From Flavivirga rizhaonensis (GTDB lineage: Bacteria > Bacteroidota > Bacteroidia > Flavobacteriales > Flavobacteriaceae), in NCBI RefSeq assembly GCF_004791695.1, contig NZ_SRSO01000003.1, positions 1 to 64,000 on the forward strand: 64,000 nucleotides of DNA. The letters run 5' to 3'. The notes beneath the pieces are model-generated. The model searched no databases and had not been told where the DNA came from. It saw nothing but the letters and a program-made list of their open reading frames with translations. Below, piece after piece: positions 54,833 through 62,906 of the stretch. The position numbers were made by a program, and so were the translations under genes. Every line of letters starts with the position of its first letter. Position 1 is the first letter of the stretch.

Positions 54833-55076
54833 GTAAATTTGCAATACGTTTGTTCAATTCTTTATCAGATGGATTTCTTAGTTTCTTTTTACCAATTGTT
54901 ATTGTTGGAAAATTAAGTTTCCTATTTTCATATAAACCTCGCAATTCTTCAGTGAAAGCATCATTAGTTTCTACATCAAGAAACACGTAATTTAAATTAC
55001 GTGTTTCAAAAAATGCCTTATAATATTGCGTTTTATGGCACCTAGCTGCACCATAAAGTTTAATGACTTTTTTCAT
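54822..55076 (-). CDS. Glutaredoxin-like protein, single active-site Cys
   Basis: 84 residues of glutaredoxin fold: KVIKLYGAARCHKTQYY at the start, FLDVETNDAF, and TITIGKKKLRNPSDKEL. The active site is CHKT, with only the first Cys, so a monothiol-type mechanism is likely. It lies between the redoxin and divergent MsrA genes and could supply electrons to MsrA. It joins the redoxin gene with no gap. Confidence 0.82.
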   Translation of the reverse strand: MKKVIKLYGAARCHKTQYYKAFFETRNLNYVFLDVETNDAFTEELRGLYENRKLNFPTITIGKKKLRNPSDKELNKRIANLHGQ

Positions 55077-55568
55077 TTAATCAATCGTTTTCAAAAAATT
55101 GATTGCTGCATCTGGATTCAAATGAAAATCTGAAAAGACTACATTATCATGTTTGTCAATAAAAATAAACCAAGGGGTTCCTCCTGTTTGATAGTTAGTC
55201 ATCATATTTGATCGTGACTTGCCATCATCTCCCGCATCATGCCCAAATGGTATTTTTAAATCATACTTTTTCTGCGTTTCTAAAATTTTCTGATAGGTAT
55301 TGTCATGATGGCCTTCAAAAACAGTTTGTATAGCCAAAAAAGTAATATTTGGACATTCTTTTAAAGCTTCTACCATTTTTTTAAGATCTGGTAATCCTTT
55401 ACTATGACATCCTGGGCACCAACTTTGAAAACAGTATACTATTTTAAGTTTACCTTTAAAATCTGAAAGTTTTATGGCTTCCGTTTTATTCCCATTAGCG
55501 TCAATCCAATCATTGATATGGAATTCCGGAGCATTAAACACTTGTTCTTGCTCTGTATGACTTGACAT
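55077..55568 (-). CDS. TlpA/AhpC-type redoxin
   Basis: 163 residues of thioredoxin fold with active site SWCPGCHSKGLPDL and conserved cis-Pro segment GGTPWFIFID. There is no signal peptide, so it is cytoplasmic. The CPGC site supports thiol-disulfide exchange, perhaps recycling MsrA/MsrB or OsmC. In the msr operon, 23 bases after msrA. Confidence 0.87.
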   Translation of the reverse strand: MSSHTEQEQVFNAPEFHINDWIDANGNKTEAIKLSDFKGKLKIVYCFQSWCPGCHSKGLPDLKKMVEALKECPNITFLAIQTVFEGHHDNTYQKILETQKKYDLKIPFGHDAGDDGKSRSNMMTNYQTGGTPWFIFIDKHDNVVFSDFHLNPDAAINFLKTID

Positions 55569-55591
55569 TAAAATGGCCCTTTCTTTTTTAA

Positions 55592-56131
55592 TTATTTTAA
55601 TTTATCTGCATGAAGTTTACGCAGTTTTGCCAATTTAGGCGTAATTACAAAGCTACAATATCCTTGTTCCTGATTATTTCTATAGTAATCTTGATGATAG
55701 TCTTCTGCTTCATAAAACACATCTAAAGGGCTAATTTCTGTAACTACTGGATTTTCATAATAAGGAGCTACTTCTTTTAAAACAATCTCTGCAATGTCTT
55801 TTTGCTTTTCATTATGATAATAAATCACCGATCGGTATTGTGTGCCTTTATCTGCTCCTTGTCTGTTCAAAGTTGTGGGATCATGAGTTGTCATAAAAAT
55901 AACTAATATCTCCTCATAAGAAATTACATGAGCATCAAATGTTACTTGAACGACTTCAGCATGTCCTGTTAAACCTGAGCAAATCTCACGATAAGTTGGA
56001 TGTCCGGGGGCATCACCTCCTGAATATCCAGACACCACTTTTTCAACGCCTTTAACTTCTAGAAATACAGCTTCTGTACACCAAAAACAACCACCTCCAA
56101 ATGTGGCTAACTGCATATTTTTATTTGTCAT
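55592..56131 (-). CDS. msrA: Peptide-methionine (S)-S-oxide reductase MsrA
   Basis: 179 residues with the canonical [17 protein letters not shown] (Cys15, Cys18), [30 protein letters not shown] and [10 protein letters not shown]. It reduces S-epimer methionine sulfoxide in proteins. Length and motifs are normal. MsrB lies upstream with a repeat in the gap; redoxin, glutaredoxin and a second MsrA follow. Confidence 0.95.
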   Translation of the reverse strand: MTNKNMQLATFGGGCFWCTEAVFLEVKGVEKVVSGYSGGDAPGHPTYREICSGLTGHAEVVQVTFDAHVISYEEILVIFMTTHDPTTLNRQGADKGTQYRSVIYYHNEKQKDIAEIVLKEVAPYYENPVVTEISPLDVFYEAEDYHQDYYRNNQEQGYCSFVITPKLAKLRKLHADKLK

Positions 56132-56167
56132 TCTTTATCCTTCCGTCTAAATATTTAGAAATTAAAT

Positions 56168-56240
56168 GTCACGTTGAGCGCAGTCGAAACGATTTCAAGA
56201 CGGATCTTAATCAACCCTTCGACTGCGCTCAGGGAGACAG
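56168..56240. repeat. Palindromic repeat in the msrB-msrA gap
   Basis: GAGCGCAGTCGAA (56176-56188) and TTCGACTGCGCTC (56218-56230) form a perfect 13-bp inverted repeat around about 29 bases. In transcripts it would form a strong hairpin between msrB and msrA and may affect readthrough or RNA stability. Short open frames over it are not genes. Confidence 0.7.
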
Positions 56241-56356
56241 TAGAACTATCATTTTCAATTACGCCTTTTCATCCGCTAGTTAAAAAATTTAACAAAGGTC
56301 TCGAACTGACATCCAAATACTATTTAGACTATCTCAATTTATTAAACTTTAAATTT

Positions 56357-56818
56357 TTATTTGTCATTAATGGCCTCCTTTTCTAATTGCATAGATTCAG
56401 AATTGATACAATAACGCAAACCGCTAGGCTCTGGTCCATCTGGAAATACATGTCCTAAATGAGCGTCACAAGTATTACACATCACCTCTACACGTACCAT
56501 TCCAAATGCTGTATCTTTTTCATACTTAATGGCATTAGCTTTTATAGGCTGTGTAAAGCTGGGCCAGCCTGTTCCTGAACTAAATTTAATAGTAGAATCG
56601 AACAAAGGTGTATCACAACAGACACAGTTATACTTACCTGCCTCATGTGTACTACAAAGCGCACCACTATGTGGACGCTCTGTTCCTTTTTGTCTGGTGA
56701 TTCTAAATTGCTCCAGGGTTAATTGAGCGCGCCATTCTTCATCTGTCTTTTCAACACGTTTATCTGGAGTAGGGTTTCCTTTTACAGAAAAATTAATGAT
56801 GTCCTTCCAAGTTAGCAT
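56357..56818 (-). CDS. msrB: Peptide-methionine (R)-S-oxide reductase MsrB
   Basis: 153 residues. The zinc-binding pairs CVCCDTPLF-type and CNTCDAHLGH are present, with SSGTGWPSF and the catalytic RYCINS. It repairs the R-epimer of methionine sulfoxide, complementing MsrA downstream. First gene of the minus-strand oxidative-repair cluster; about 213 bases to the divergent HD/PycTM gene. Confidence 0.95.
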   Translation of the reverse strand: MLTWKDIINFSVKGNPTPDKRVEKTDEEWRAQLTLEQFRITRQKGTERPHSGALCSTHEAGKYNCVCCDTPLFDSTIKFSSGTGWPSFTQPIKANAIKYEKDTAFGMVRVEVMCNTCDAHLGHVFPDGPEPSGLRYCINSESMQLEKEAINDK

Positions 56819-57031
56819 AGTAATGTTCCTTTCTTTATTAATTAAATACTCGAAATGAGTCCAGTATTAATATGCTTTTTATCTTAATACTAGTCTAAAT
56901 TAAGTTTAATTCCTTACAGTTTCATTTATCTAAATATCCATGTAAAGTATCATTGAAATATACGACAAAATATAGCGTTTACTTTGCATTAATTAAAGTT
57001 TAGTATTTTTACTAAAAATCATTTCTTTTCT

Positions 57032-58246
57032 ATGGACAATCTTATTGCTGAAGCAGAAAAATATGTTATTAAATATTTAAACGATAACCTTGATAACAAA
57101 TTTATTTATCATAATTTATCTCATACACAAAGTGTAGTAAAAAAAGCGAATGAACTGGCCGAGCTTTCAAATTTAAAAGAAACTGACAAATCACTTTTAC
57201 TATTAAGTGCCTGGTTTCATGATACTGGCTACACCAAAAGCATAGATAATCATGAAGTTGAAAGTGTAAAAATTGCGGAGGCTTTTCTAAAAGATCGTAG
57301 TGTACCTGAAAATGATATAAAAACTATATCTGACTTGATTTTAGCTACTAAAATGAAATACGTACCTAAAAATCAGCTAGAAAAGATAATAAGGGACGCT
57401 GATTGTGCTCATATAGGAAGTAAAAGGTTTATTGACATTACTGAGTTACTTAGAAAAGAATGGGAGATTGCCTGTAATAAAACACTTAGTGAAGAAGAAT
57501 GGTTAAGCATGAACATTGATTTTTTATCTAATGATCATAGGTTTTACACTAATGAAGCTTCTGCAAAATGGGACAAAATGAAGAGTAAAAACCTCTCGCA
57601 ATTATTGAAAGCTCAAAATAAATTAAAGCAAGACAATACAAAACTCAAGCATAAGAAAGAGGAATTACATTTTAAAAAGAATAAAGTGGCACTCCCAGAG
57701 CGTGGTATTGAAACCATGTTTAGGGTGACCCTTAAAAATCACATTACTTTAAGTAATATTGCCGACACGAAGGCTAATATTTTATTATCGGTTAATGCTA
57801 TAATTGTCTCCTTAGTCCTTTCTAATTTAGTTTCAAAACTAGACAATGCTTCAAATCAATATTTAATTGTTCCCACGATTATTTTTGTATTGTTTACAGT
57901 TGTATCTATAGTATTGTCTATTTTAGCTACGCGCCCAAATGTTACAAGTGGCAAGTTTACCAAAGAGGATGTTGCTAATAAAAAAGTAAACTTATTATTT
58001 TTTGGTAACTTTCATAAAATGAGCCTTAAAGATTTTGAATGGGCCATGGGAGAAATGATGCAGGATAGAGACTACCTGTATTCTTCTATGAAAAAAGATT
58101 TATATTTTCTTGGATTGGTTTTAGATAAAAAATATAAAATACTTCGTCTAACTTATAGCGTATTTATGATAGGCATTATAGTGAGTGTTCTTTCTTTTGC
58201 TATTGCTTTTCAGTTTTTTTCTGGTGCTGCTTTTACTTCATTATAA
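57032..58246 (+). CDS. HD-domain and PycTM (Pycsar effector-type) membrane protein
   Basis: 404 residues. An N-terminal HD phosphohydrolase domain (about 1-150) has metal ligands His27, His63-Asp64 (WFHDTGY) and Asp122 (IIRDADCAHIG). A charged, probably coiled linker (about 180-222) leads to a PycTM-type domain (about 223-398). That domain starts ERGIETMFRVTLKNHITLSNIADTKA-like and has helices at about 248-268, 277-299 and 373-397. PycTM domains are membrane-disrupting effectors in Pycsar anti-phage systems, gated by cyclic nucleotides. No cyclase gene is adjacent, so defence is not shown. The pentapeptide-repeat gene follows 17 bases later. Confidence 0.85.
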   Translation: MDNLIAEAEKYVIKYLNDNLDNKFIYHNLSHTQSVVKKANELAELSNLKETDKSLLLLSAWFHDTGYTKSIDNHEVESVKIAEAFLKDRSVPENDIKTISDLILATKMKYVPKNQLEKIIRDADCAHIGSKRFIDITELLRKEWEIACNKTLSEEEWLSMNIDFLSNDHRFYTNEASAKWDKMKSKNLSQLLKAQNKLKQDNTKLKHKKEELHFKKNKVALPERGIETMFRVTLKNHITLSNIADTKANILLSVNAIIVSLVLSNLVSKLDNASNQYLIVPTIIFVLFTVVSIVLSILATRPNVTSGKFTKEDVANKKVNLLFFGNFHKMSLKDFEWAMGEMMQDRDYLYSSMKKDLYFLGLVLDKKYKILRLTYSVFMIGIIVSVLSFAIAFQFFSGAAFTSL

Positions 58247-58263
58247 AATTTTGAAATAGATTG

Positions 58264-58824
58264 ATGATTGAAAATAAAGGCTTTGATAATCTAAATTATT
58301 CCGAAATACCTTTAGATAAAGGGGAATATGAAGATTGTAGATTTACTAACTGTAATTTTGTGAATGCTGATTTATCAAATATATCTCTTACCGATTGCCA
58401 GTTTATCGATTGTCATTTTAGCTTAACTAATATAAATCGCTCGGTGCTTAATGATGTCTCTTTTTCTAATTGTAAGTTATTAGGTATTCATTTTAATAAC
58501 TGTGATGATTTATTTTTATCTGTTTCTTTTGATAATTGCAACATGGAACTATCTGTATTTTATAGCTTAACTTTAAAAAAGACACTTTTTAAAGACTGTA
58601 ATTTAACGAGTGTGGATTTTACCGAAACTGATTTATCTCGCAGTACTTTTCAAAATTGTAATTTAAAGCATGTTCTTTTTCAAAATACGATCCTGGAACA
58701 TGTTGATTTTAAAACATCATATAATCTATCTCTAGATCCTGAAAATAATAAAATAAAACATGCTAAATTTTCAAAAGAAAATGTTGCTGGATTACTTGGG
58801 AAGTATCAAATTAAAATAGCGTGA
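58264..58824 (+). CDS. Pentapeptide-repeat protein
   Basis: 186 residues from the ATG at 58264 (a TTG directly before it is also in frame). About 25 pentapeptide units of A(D/N)LxX type: FTNCNFVNADLSN, FIDCHFS, FSNCKLL, FKDCNLTSVDFTETDLSRS. These form a right-handed quadrilateral beta-helix. The tail SLDPENNKIKHAKFS resembles Qnr/McbG-type proteins, some of which mimic DNA and protect gyrase. Function here is unknown. It follows the HD/PycTM gene closely and is probably cotranscribed. Confidence 0.85.
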   Translation: MIENKGFDNLNYSEIPLDKGEYEDCRFTNCNFVNADLSNISLTDCQFIDCHFSLTNINRSVLNDVSFSNCKLLGIHFNNCDDLFLSVSFDNCNMELSVFYSLTLKKTLFKDCNLTSVDFTETDLSRSTFQNCNLKHVLFQNTILEHVDFKTSYNLSLDPENNKIKHAKFSKENVAGLLGKYQIKIA

Positions 58825-58869
58825 TTTCTAGGGGTTTAAAACTACTTTATTTTTATTAATCTACCAGCC

Positions 58870-58970
58870 ATAAGTCATTTCGACGCAAGGAGAAATCATA
58901 TAATCTGTAATATATAATTTGAGTGATGGGATATCTCAACCATAACTCATTTCGATATGACTCAGAGTCA
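58870..58970. repeat. Degenerate palindromic repeat
   Basis: AGTCATTTCGACGCAAGGAG and a later CTCATTTCGATATGACTC are arms of the dispersed TCATTTCGA family, here degenerate. It lies between the convergent stops of the pentapeptide and GAF genes. Confidence 0.45.
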
Positions 58971-59058
58971 TAATTTAATCTTTTGAATGATGATATATCT
59001 GCTACAACTAATTTATAGTTATAGATCAACAAAGTTATACTGGGATTAAAATTGAAAA

Positions 59059-61431
59059 TTAAGCTCTTATTTCCTTCATTAAGTCATCATAAGTATAAAA
59101 CGCTTTATCGTTTTCATCTTTATGATATAGCACGCTTACTCGAATGGCTTTAAGACCTGTAACAGCTTGTAAATCCTGAAGTTCAACTATTTCAACATCC
59201 GTATCTAAATAGTGTCTAGACTGTAAAAATTTAATATATCTTAAATACTCTTTTTCATCTTGTTTTTGAGAGTATACAATACTTATTTTTCCTTTTTGGG
59301 TAACACGCTCTGTGGTTCCTTTTATATATGCTTTATCAACTCGTTTTTTTACAATTTCGTAACGGGCATTATATGTTCCATCCACATCAAATTGTTTTTC
59401 ATCCATTCTGAAACTTATAGATAATGGCTGATTAAATACTAATATCATAGATGCCACATCTAACGATACCGGAAAATCTGATTGCATTTGGTAGTATGAA
59501 TTTTCCATTTCACACATCACTTGTAATTGCCACAAACGTAAGTTATATAAATAGATAAGATTAAAGCTATCTTCTCTAGTAATGGATTCACCAACATACA
59601 TATTATGCTCTACACCATCTGTTTTAAAACGCTCAAAATAGTGCGGATACATTTGTTGCGCCTCAACTTGTTTTGCATCTAAAAGAGATGCCATTTCTTT
59701 ATTGATCAACGCAATGGTATCGTCATAGTCTTTTCTATGTCTATAAAGCATATTTACTTTATCATCAATACTATCAAAATAGGCATTAATTTGTTCTTTT
59801 AACTCATCTATTGTATATAAGTGTTTAAGAATTGGTTCTATCTCTTTCCTAAAAAAATCAGATATTTGTTGTTCGCTGTCTACCTGAAAATGAGCACTTA
59901 ACCCTTTCAAATAATTATCTGTCTGGTATATAAATTGATCATAAATTGGTAAACTTTCTATTTCTGAAGCTTTTTCTAATATTTTTTTAATGGCCGATAA
60001 TTGCAACGTTAAATCTTGTTGCGTGGCTTTATTTCGCGCTTCCGAAGATCCTTTAATATCAATCTGACCATAAAGCGGATAAATATTTTCAAAAGCTATC
60101 TTTTTAAAGACAGCTTGTTCACCATTCATTTCAGACTTAATAAAATTCTTTGCTTCTCTTTCAAATCGCCAATGTACACTTGGGTGAATTGAAGTACATT
60201 CTTTTTGTATAATCGCTTCTATTAAATTCTCTTCATCGCTTTTGGATCGCTCAACTGCCGATACAATAAACGGCATAACATCTATTAATTTATTGGCATT
60301 TATACTATTAAGCACTTGCGGTTTATTAGACACTATTTCTAATATCCCCATTAAACCTTTATCATTAGCTATAGGTGCAAAAATGGCACTTTTTATACCT
60401 TGTTCATGTAATGAGGCAATGTGTGGTGCTTTACCTTTAGATAGTTCAAACATTTTATCTACATCTGAAACAGAGAAATATTTATTTTCATTTAACAACC
60501 TATTATGTGACCAACCACATAAAGCGCCTTCACAACAAATTTTTTCTGATTTGTTAAGTAAAAAGCTATTCATGCCTACACCATAAACACGTTCAAATGT
60601 TTCTTCTTCTTCATTATAAATTGAAAAACCAACTTTTAGATCGTTTATTCCTAAAAGCGATCTAAAAACTTCATGAAATTCTTCGATAAAACCTTCGTCT
60701 TTTCGCTTGTCTTCACCAATAAGGTTAGACTTTATATTGGATATGGATTGATCGTCTGTAACATCAAAAATATTAGATATGACGAATCCTCTGAATATAT
60801 AACTATTAGGAGGGAATTTCTCTTTCCAAAGATCTATGTTTTCAAAATTATCTAGTAACTCATTATAGTCTTCTTGGGTGATTTTTTTAGCAGCTTCTGT
60901 CGGAACGATTTCACAAAAATCTGCATTATATAATATTTTATAATAACGAAGTATCCCATTAGCGTCAGGTATTTCGTAATAAAACGGTCTTTTGAAATTT
61001 AAATTATAGCCATAACAAAAATTTAAAATGATAGTACATGCTATGATATATCTATCATCCTCTGGCATATTTTTTATTTGAAGTTCAAAATTATCACCCG
61101 CCGTTTTAATAATACTTCTAAATCGTTCTGATGAATTAAATATTAAATTATGAAAAGGAACTGACGCTGTTTTTATTTCATTTTTAGTTAAAACGGGACT
61201 AAATGAATCTTCAAGAATAATTGCTATTTCCTTTTCTCTTTCTTTTAATATTGAAACATCACTAAAACCTTCTTCTAACTCTGGATATGCACGAGCCATA
61301 TCTAAAATACGCTTCGCTCTGGCCGCAACAAATTCATCATCATTTTTAGCCAAAGCTTTATAATGTTTAAGCATGACATTAAAACTCACTTTTAAATTTA
61401 AAGGTGATTCGATGTTATCATTAATATCCAT
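59059..61431 (-). CDS. Large GAF-domain protein
   Basis: 790 residues from the ATG at 61431. The frame extends to a TTG at 61455, but that codon overlaps the -7 box TAACTTTG, so the ATG is preferred. No membrane helix or signal peptide is evident. A central GAF-like domain (about 270-410) contains HEVFRSLLGINDLKVGFS and a block with IKSAIFAPIANDKGLMGILEIVS. The ICCEGALCGWSH segment has three Cys that could bind a ligand. The C-terminal ~350 residues are largely helical and not recognised. No kinase or cyclase output domain is seen, so signalling is inferred from GAF only. Confidence 0.75.
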   Translation of the reverse strand: MDINDNIESPLNLKVSFNVMLKHYKALAKNDDEFVAARAKRILDMARAYPELEEGFSDVSILKEREKEIAIILEDSFSPVLTKNEIKTASVPFHNLIFNSSERFRSIIKTAGDNFELQIKNMPEDDRYIIACTIILNFCYGYNLNFKRPFYYEIPDANGILRYYKILYNADFCEIVPTEAAKKITQEDYNELLDNFENIDLWKEKFPPNSYIFRGFVISNIFDVTDDQSISNIKSNLIGEDKRKDEGFIEEFHEVFRSLLGINDLKVGFSIYNEEEETFERVYGVGMNSFLLNKSEKICCEGALCGWSHNRLLNENKYFSVSDVDKMFELSKGKAPHIASLHEQGIKSAIFAPIANDKGLMGILEIVSNKPQVLNSINANKLIDVMPFIVSAVERSKSDEENLIEAIIQKECTSIHPSVHWRFEREAKNFIKSEMNGEQAVFKKIAFENIYPLYGQIDIKGSSEARNKATQQDLTLQLSAIKKILEKASEIESLPIYDQFIYQTDNYLKGLSAHFQVDSEQQISDFFRKEIEPILKHLYTIDELKEQINAYFDSIDDKVNMLYRHRKDYDDTIALINKEMASLLDAKQVEAQQMYPHYFERFKTDGVEHNMYVGESITREDSFNLIYLYNLRLWQLQVMCEMENSYYQMQSDFPVSLDVASMILVFNQPLSISFRMDEKQFDVDGTYNARYEIVKKRVDKAYIKGTTERVTQKGKISIVYSQKQDEKEYLRYIKFLQSRHYLDTDVEIVELQDLQAVTGLKAIRVSVLYHKDENDKAFYTYDDLMKEIRA

Positions 61432-61452
61432 AATATTAGATCTATTAGAATA

Positions 61453-61460
61453 CAAAGTTA
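61453..61460 (-). promoter_or_regulatory. Probable -7 box of the GAF gene
   Basis: TAACTTTG on the minus strand, an exact TAnnTTTG match 22 bases before the ATG at 61431. It decides the start: the upstream TTG candidate at 61455 lies inside this box. Confidence 0.55.
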
Positions 61461-61672
61461 CAAATTATTGGTTTAGTCGATATAAAATAGACTTGATAAC
61501 ATCAAAAATGTTACAAGTTAAAACGTTAAATTTACTATTGATTTTATCTATTTAAAAGCCTTTTCTCTATAAACAAACTGGATATAATTATACATATTAG
61601 GCTCCTGTTTTTATTCAATATGCCATTTTTTACATACATTTATCTGAATATTAACCAATTAAAACTAATATT

Positions 61673-62095
61673 ATGTTTTCAAAAACAAATTTAATTTCGA
61701 CAATTATTACCACTATTTGGGGGTTTCTTGGTGGATGGTTACTTTGGGGAATTATAGGGGATCCTATGTTAGCAGACCATACTGTTTCTTCTGGTCTGAT
61801 GAAAGAAGTACCAGATATGGCTTTACTAACTATTGGTTGCCTTGTTGTTGGCTTTGCTTTTTCAACTATGTATTCGAAATGGGCTAGAGGTTCACATGGA
61901 ATTTTCCAAGGTGTTCAATTTGGTATCTGGATTGGTATTTTAATAGGCCTAGGAAGTGGATTGATTGATTACTCAACATCTAACCTTTTGGATTTAAGCG
62001 GAACTATTATAAATGCCGCTATTTATATTGTTCACTATTCAATAATGGGCATTCTTGCAAGTCTAATTTATGGAAAATCTACCGTAGAAGGATAA
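61673..62095 (+). CDS. Small four-helix membrane protein
   Basis: 140 residues, mostly hydrophobic, with four predicted helices (about 10-28, 48-66, 80-100 and 112-135). Gly-rich WGFLGGWLLWGIIG and GIWIGILIGLGSGLIDY are the notable segments. I do not recognise the family. Single gene with a near-consensus -7 box TACATTTA at 61635 and a strong terminator at 62122. Confidence 0.75.
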   Translation: MFSKTNLISTIITTIWGFLGGWLLWGIIGDPMLADHTVSSGLMKEVPDMALLTIGCLVVGFAFSTMYSKWARGSHGIFQGVQFGIWIGILIGLGSGLIDYSTSNLLDLSGTIINAAIYIVHYSIMGILASLIYGKSTVEG

Positions 62096-62121
62096 AAGCA
62101 TATACACATATTAATTCAAAC

Positions 62122-62155
62122 AAAAAGCGTCTCAAAATTTTTTGAGACGCTTTTT
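62122..62155. terminator. Bidirectional intrinsic terminator
   Basis: AAAAAGCGTCTCAAAA and TTTTGAGACGCTTTTT form a perfect 16-bp stem around a 2-base loop, with A and T runs at both ends. It lies between convergent genes ending at 62095 and 62179. Confidence 0.92.
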
Positions 62156-62178
62156 AAATTATAAGATTAAAAAGAAAA

Positions 62179-62835
62179 TTATTGATTTCCTTTTTTATAG
62201 TCTTCTAAAAATTTAGCCAAACCAATATCAGTTAATGGGTGCTTAAGCAATCCTTTAATTGAAGATAATGGTCCTGTCATAACATCAGATCCTAATTTAG
62301 CGCAATCTATTACGTGCATTGTATGACGTACAGACGCTGCTAAGATTTGAGTATCAAAAGCATAATTATCATAAATCTGTCTAATTTCAGCTATTAAATT
62401 CAAGCCATCGGTAGAAATATCGTCTAATCTACCAATAAAAGGAGACACATAAGTAGCTCCTGCTTTTGCTGCCAACAACGCTTGTCCAGCAGAAAAAACT
62501 AAGGTTACATTTGTTCTTATTCCTTTATCAGAAAAATATTTACAGGCTTTTATACCATCTGCTATTAATGGTAATTTCACAACTATTTGTGGGTGTAAAG
62601 CTGCTAATTTTTCTCCTTCTTCTACCATACCTTCAAAGTCGGTAGAAATCACTTCAGCACTTACATCGCCATCAACTAAATCACAAATTTTCTGGTAATG
62701 TGCTAAAATATTTTCAGCACCAGTAATACCTTCTTTTGCCATTAATGATGGGTTTGTTGTAACACCATCTAAAACACCTAAAGCCTGTGCTTCTGCAATA
62801 TCACCTAGGTTGGCTGTATCTATAAAAAATTTCAT
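62179..62835 (-). CDS. Transaldolase/fructose-6-phosphate aldolase family protein
   Basis: 218 residues of the short transaldolase type (MipB/TalC, about 215-220 residues). [10 protein letters not shown] and [13 protein letters not shown] are N-terminal motifs; the Schiff-base lysine is probably Lys87 in [21 protein letters not shown] follows. It acts in the pentose phosphate pathway with the transketolase upstream, 71 bases away. Short-type enzymes may be transaldolase or fructose-6-phosphate aldolase; the transketolase partner favours transaldolase. Confidence 0.92.
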   Translation of the reverse strand: MKFFIDTANLGDIAEAQALGVLDGVTTNPSLMAKEGITGAENILAHYQKICDLVDGDVSAEVISTDFEGMVEEGEKLAALHPQIVVKLPLIADGIKACKYFSDKGIRTNVTLVFSAGQALLAAKAGATYVSPFIGRLDDISTDGLNLIAEIRQIYDNYAFDTQILAASVRHTMHVIDCAKLGSDVMTGPLSSIKGLLKHPLTDIGLAKFLEDYKKGNQ

Positions 62836-62906
62836 TCGCTTGTATTTATTGTTTTATCTGTTTTGATTCTAAGGTTAGATTCCATCCATTTAATCATTAC
62901 AAATGA

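Noticed and set aside
56101-56386. Two short plus-strand frames in the msrB-msrA gap
   Set aside because: They cover a palindromic repeat and are antisense to the ends of well-supported genes.
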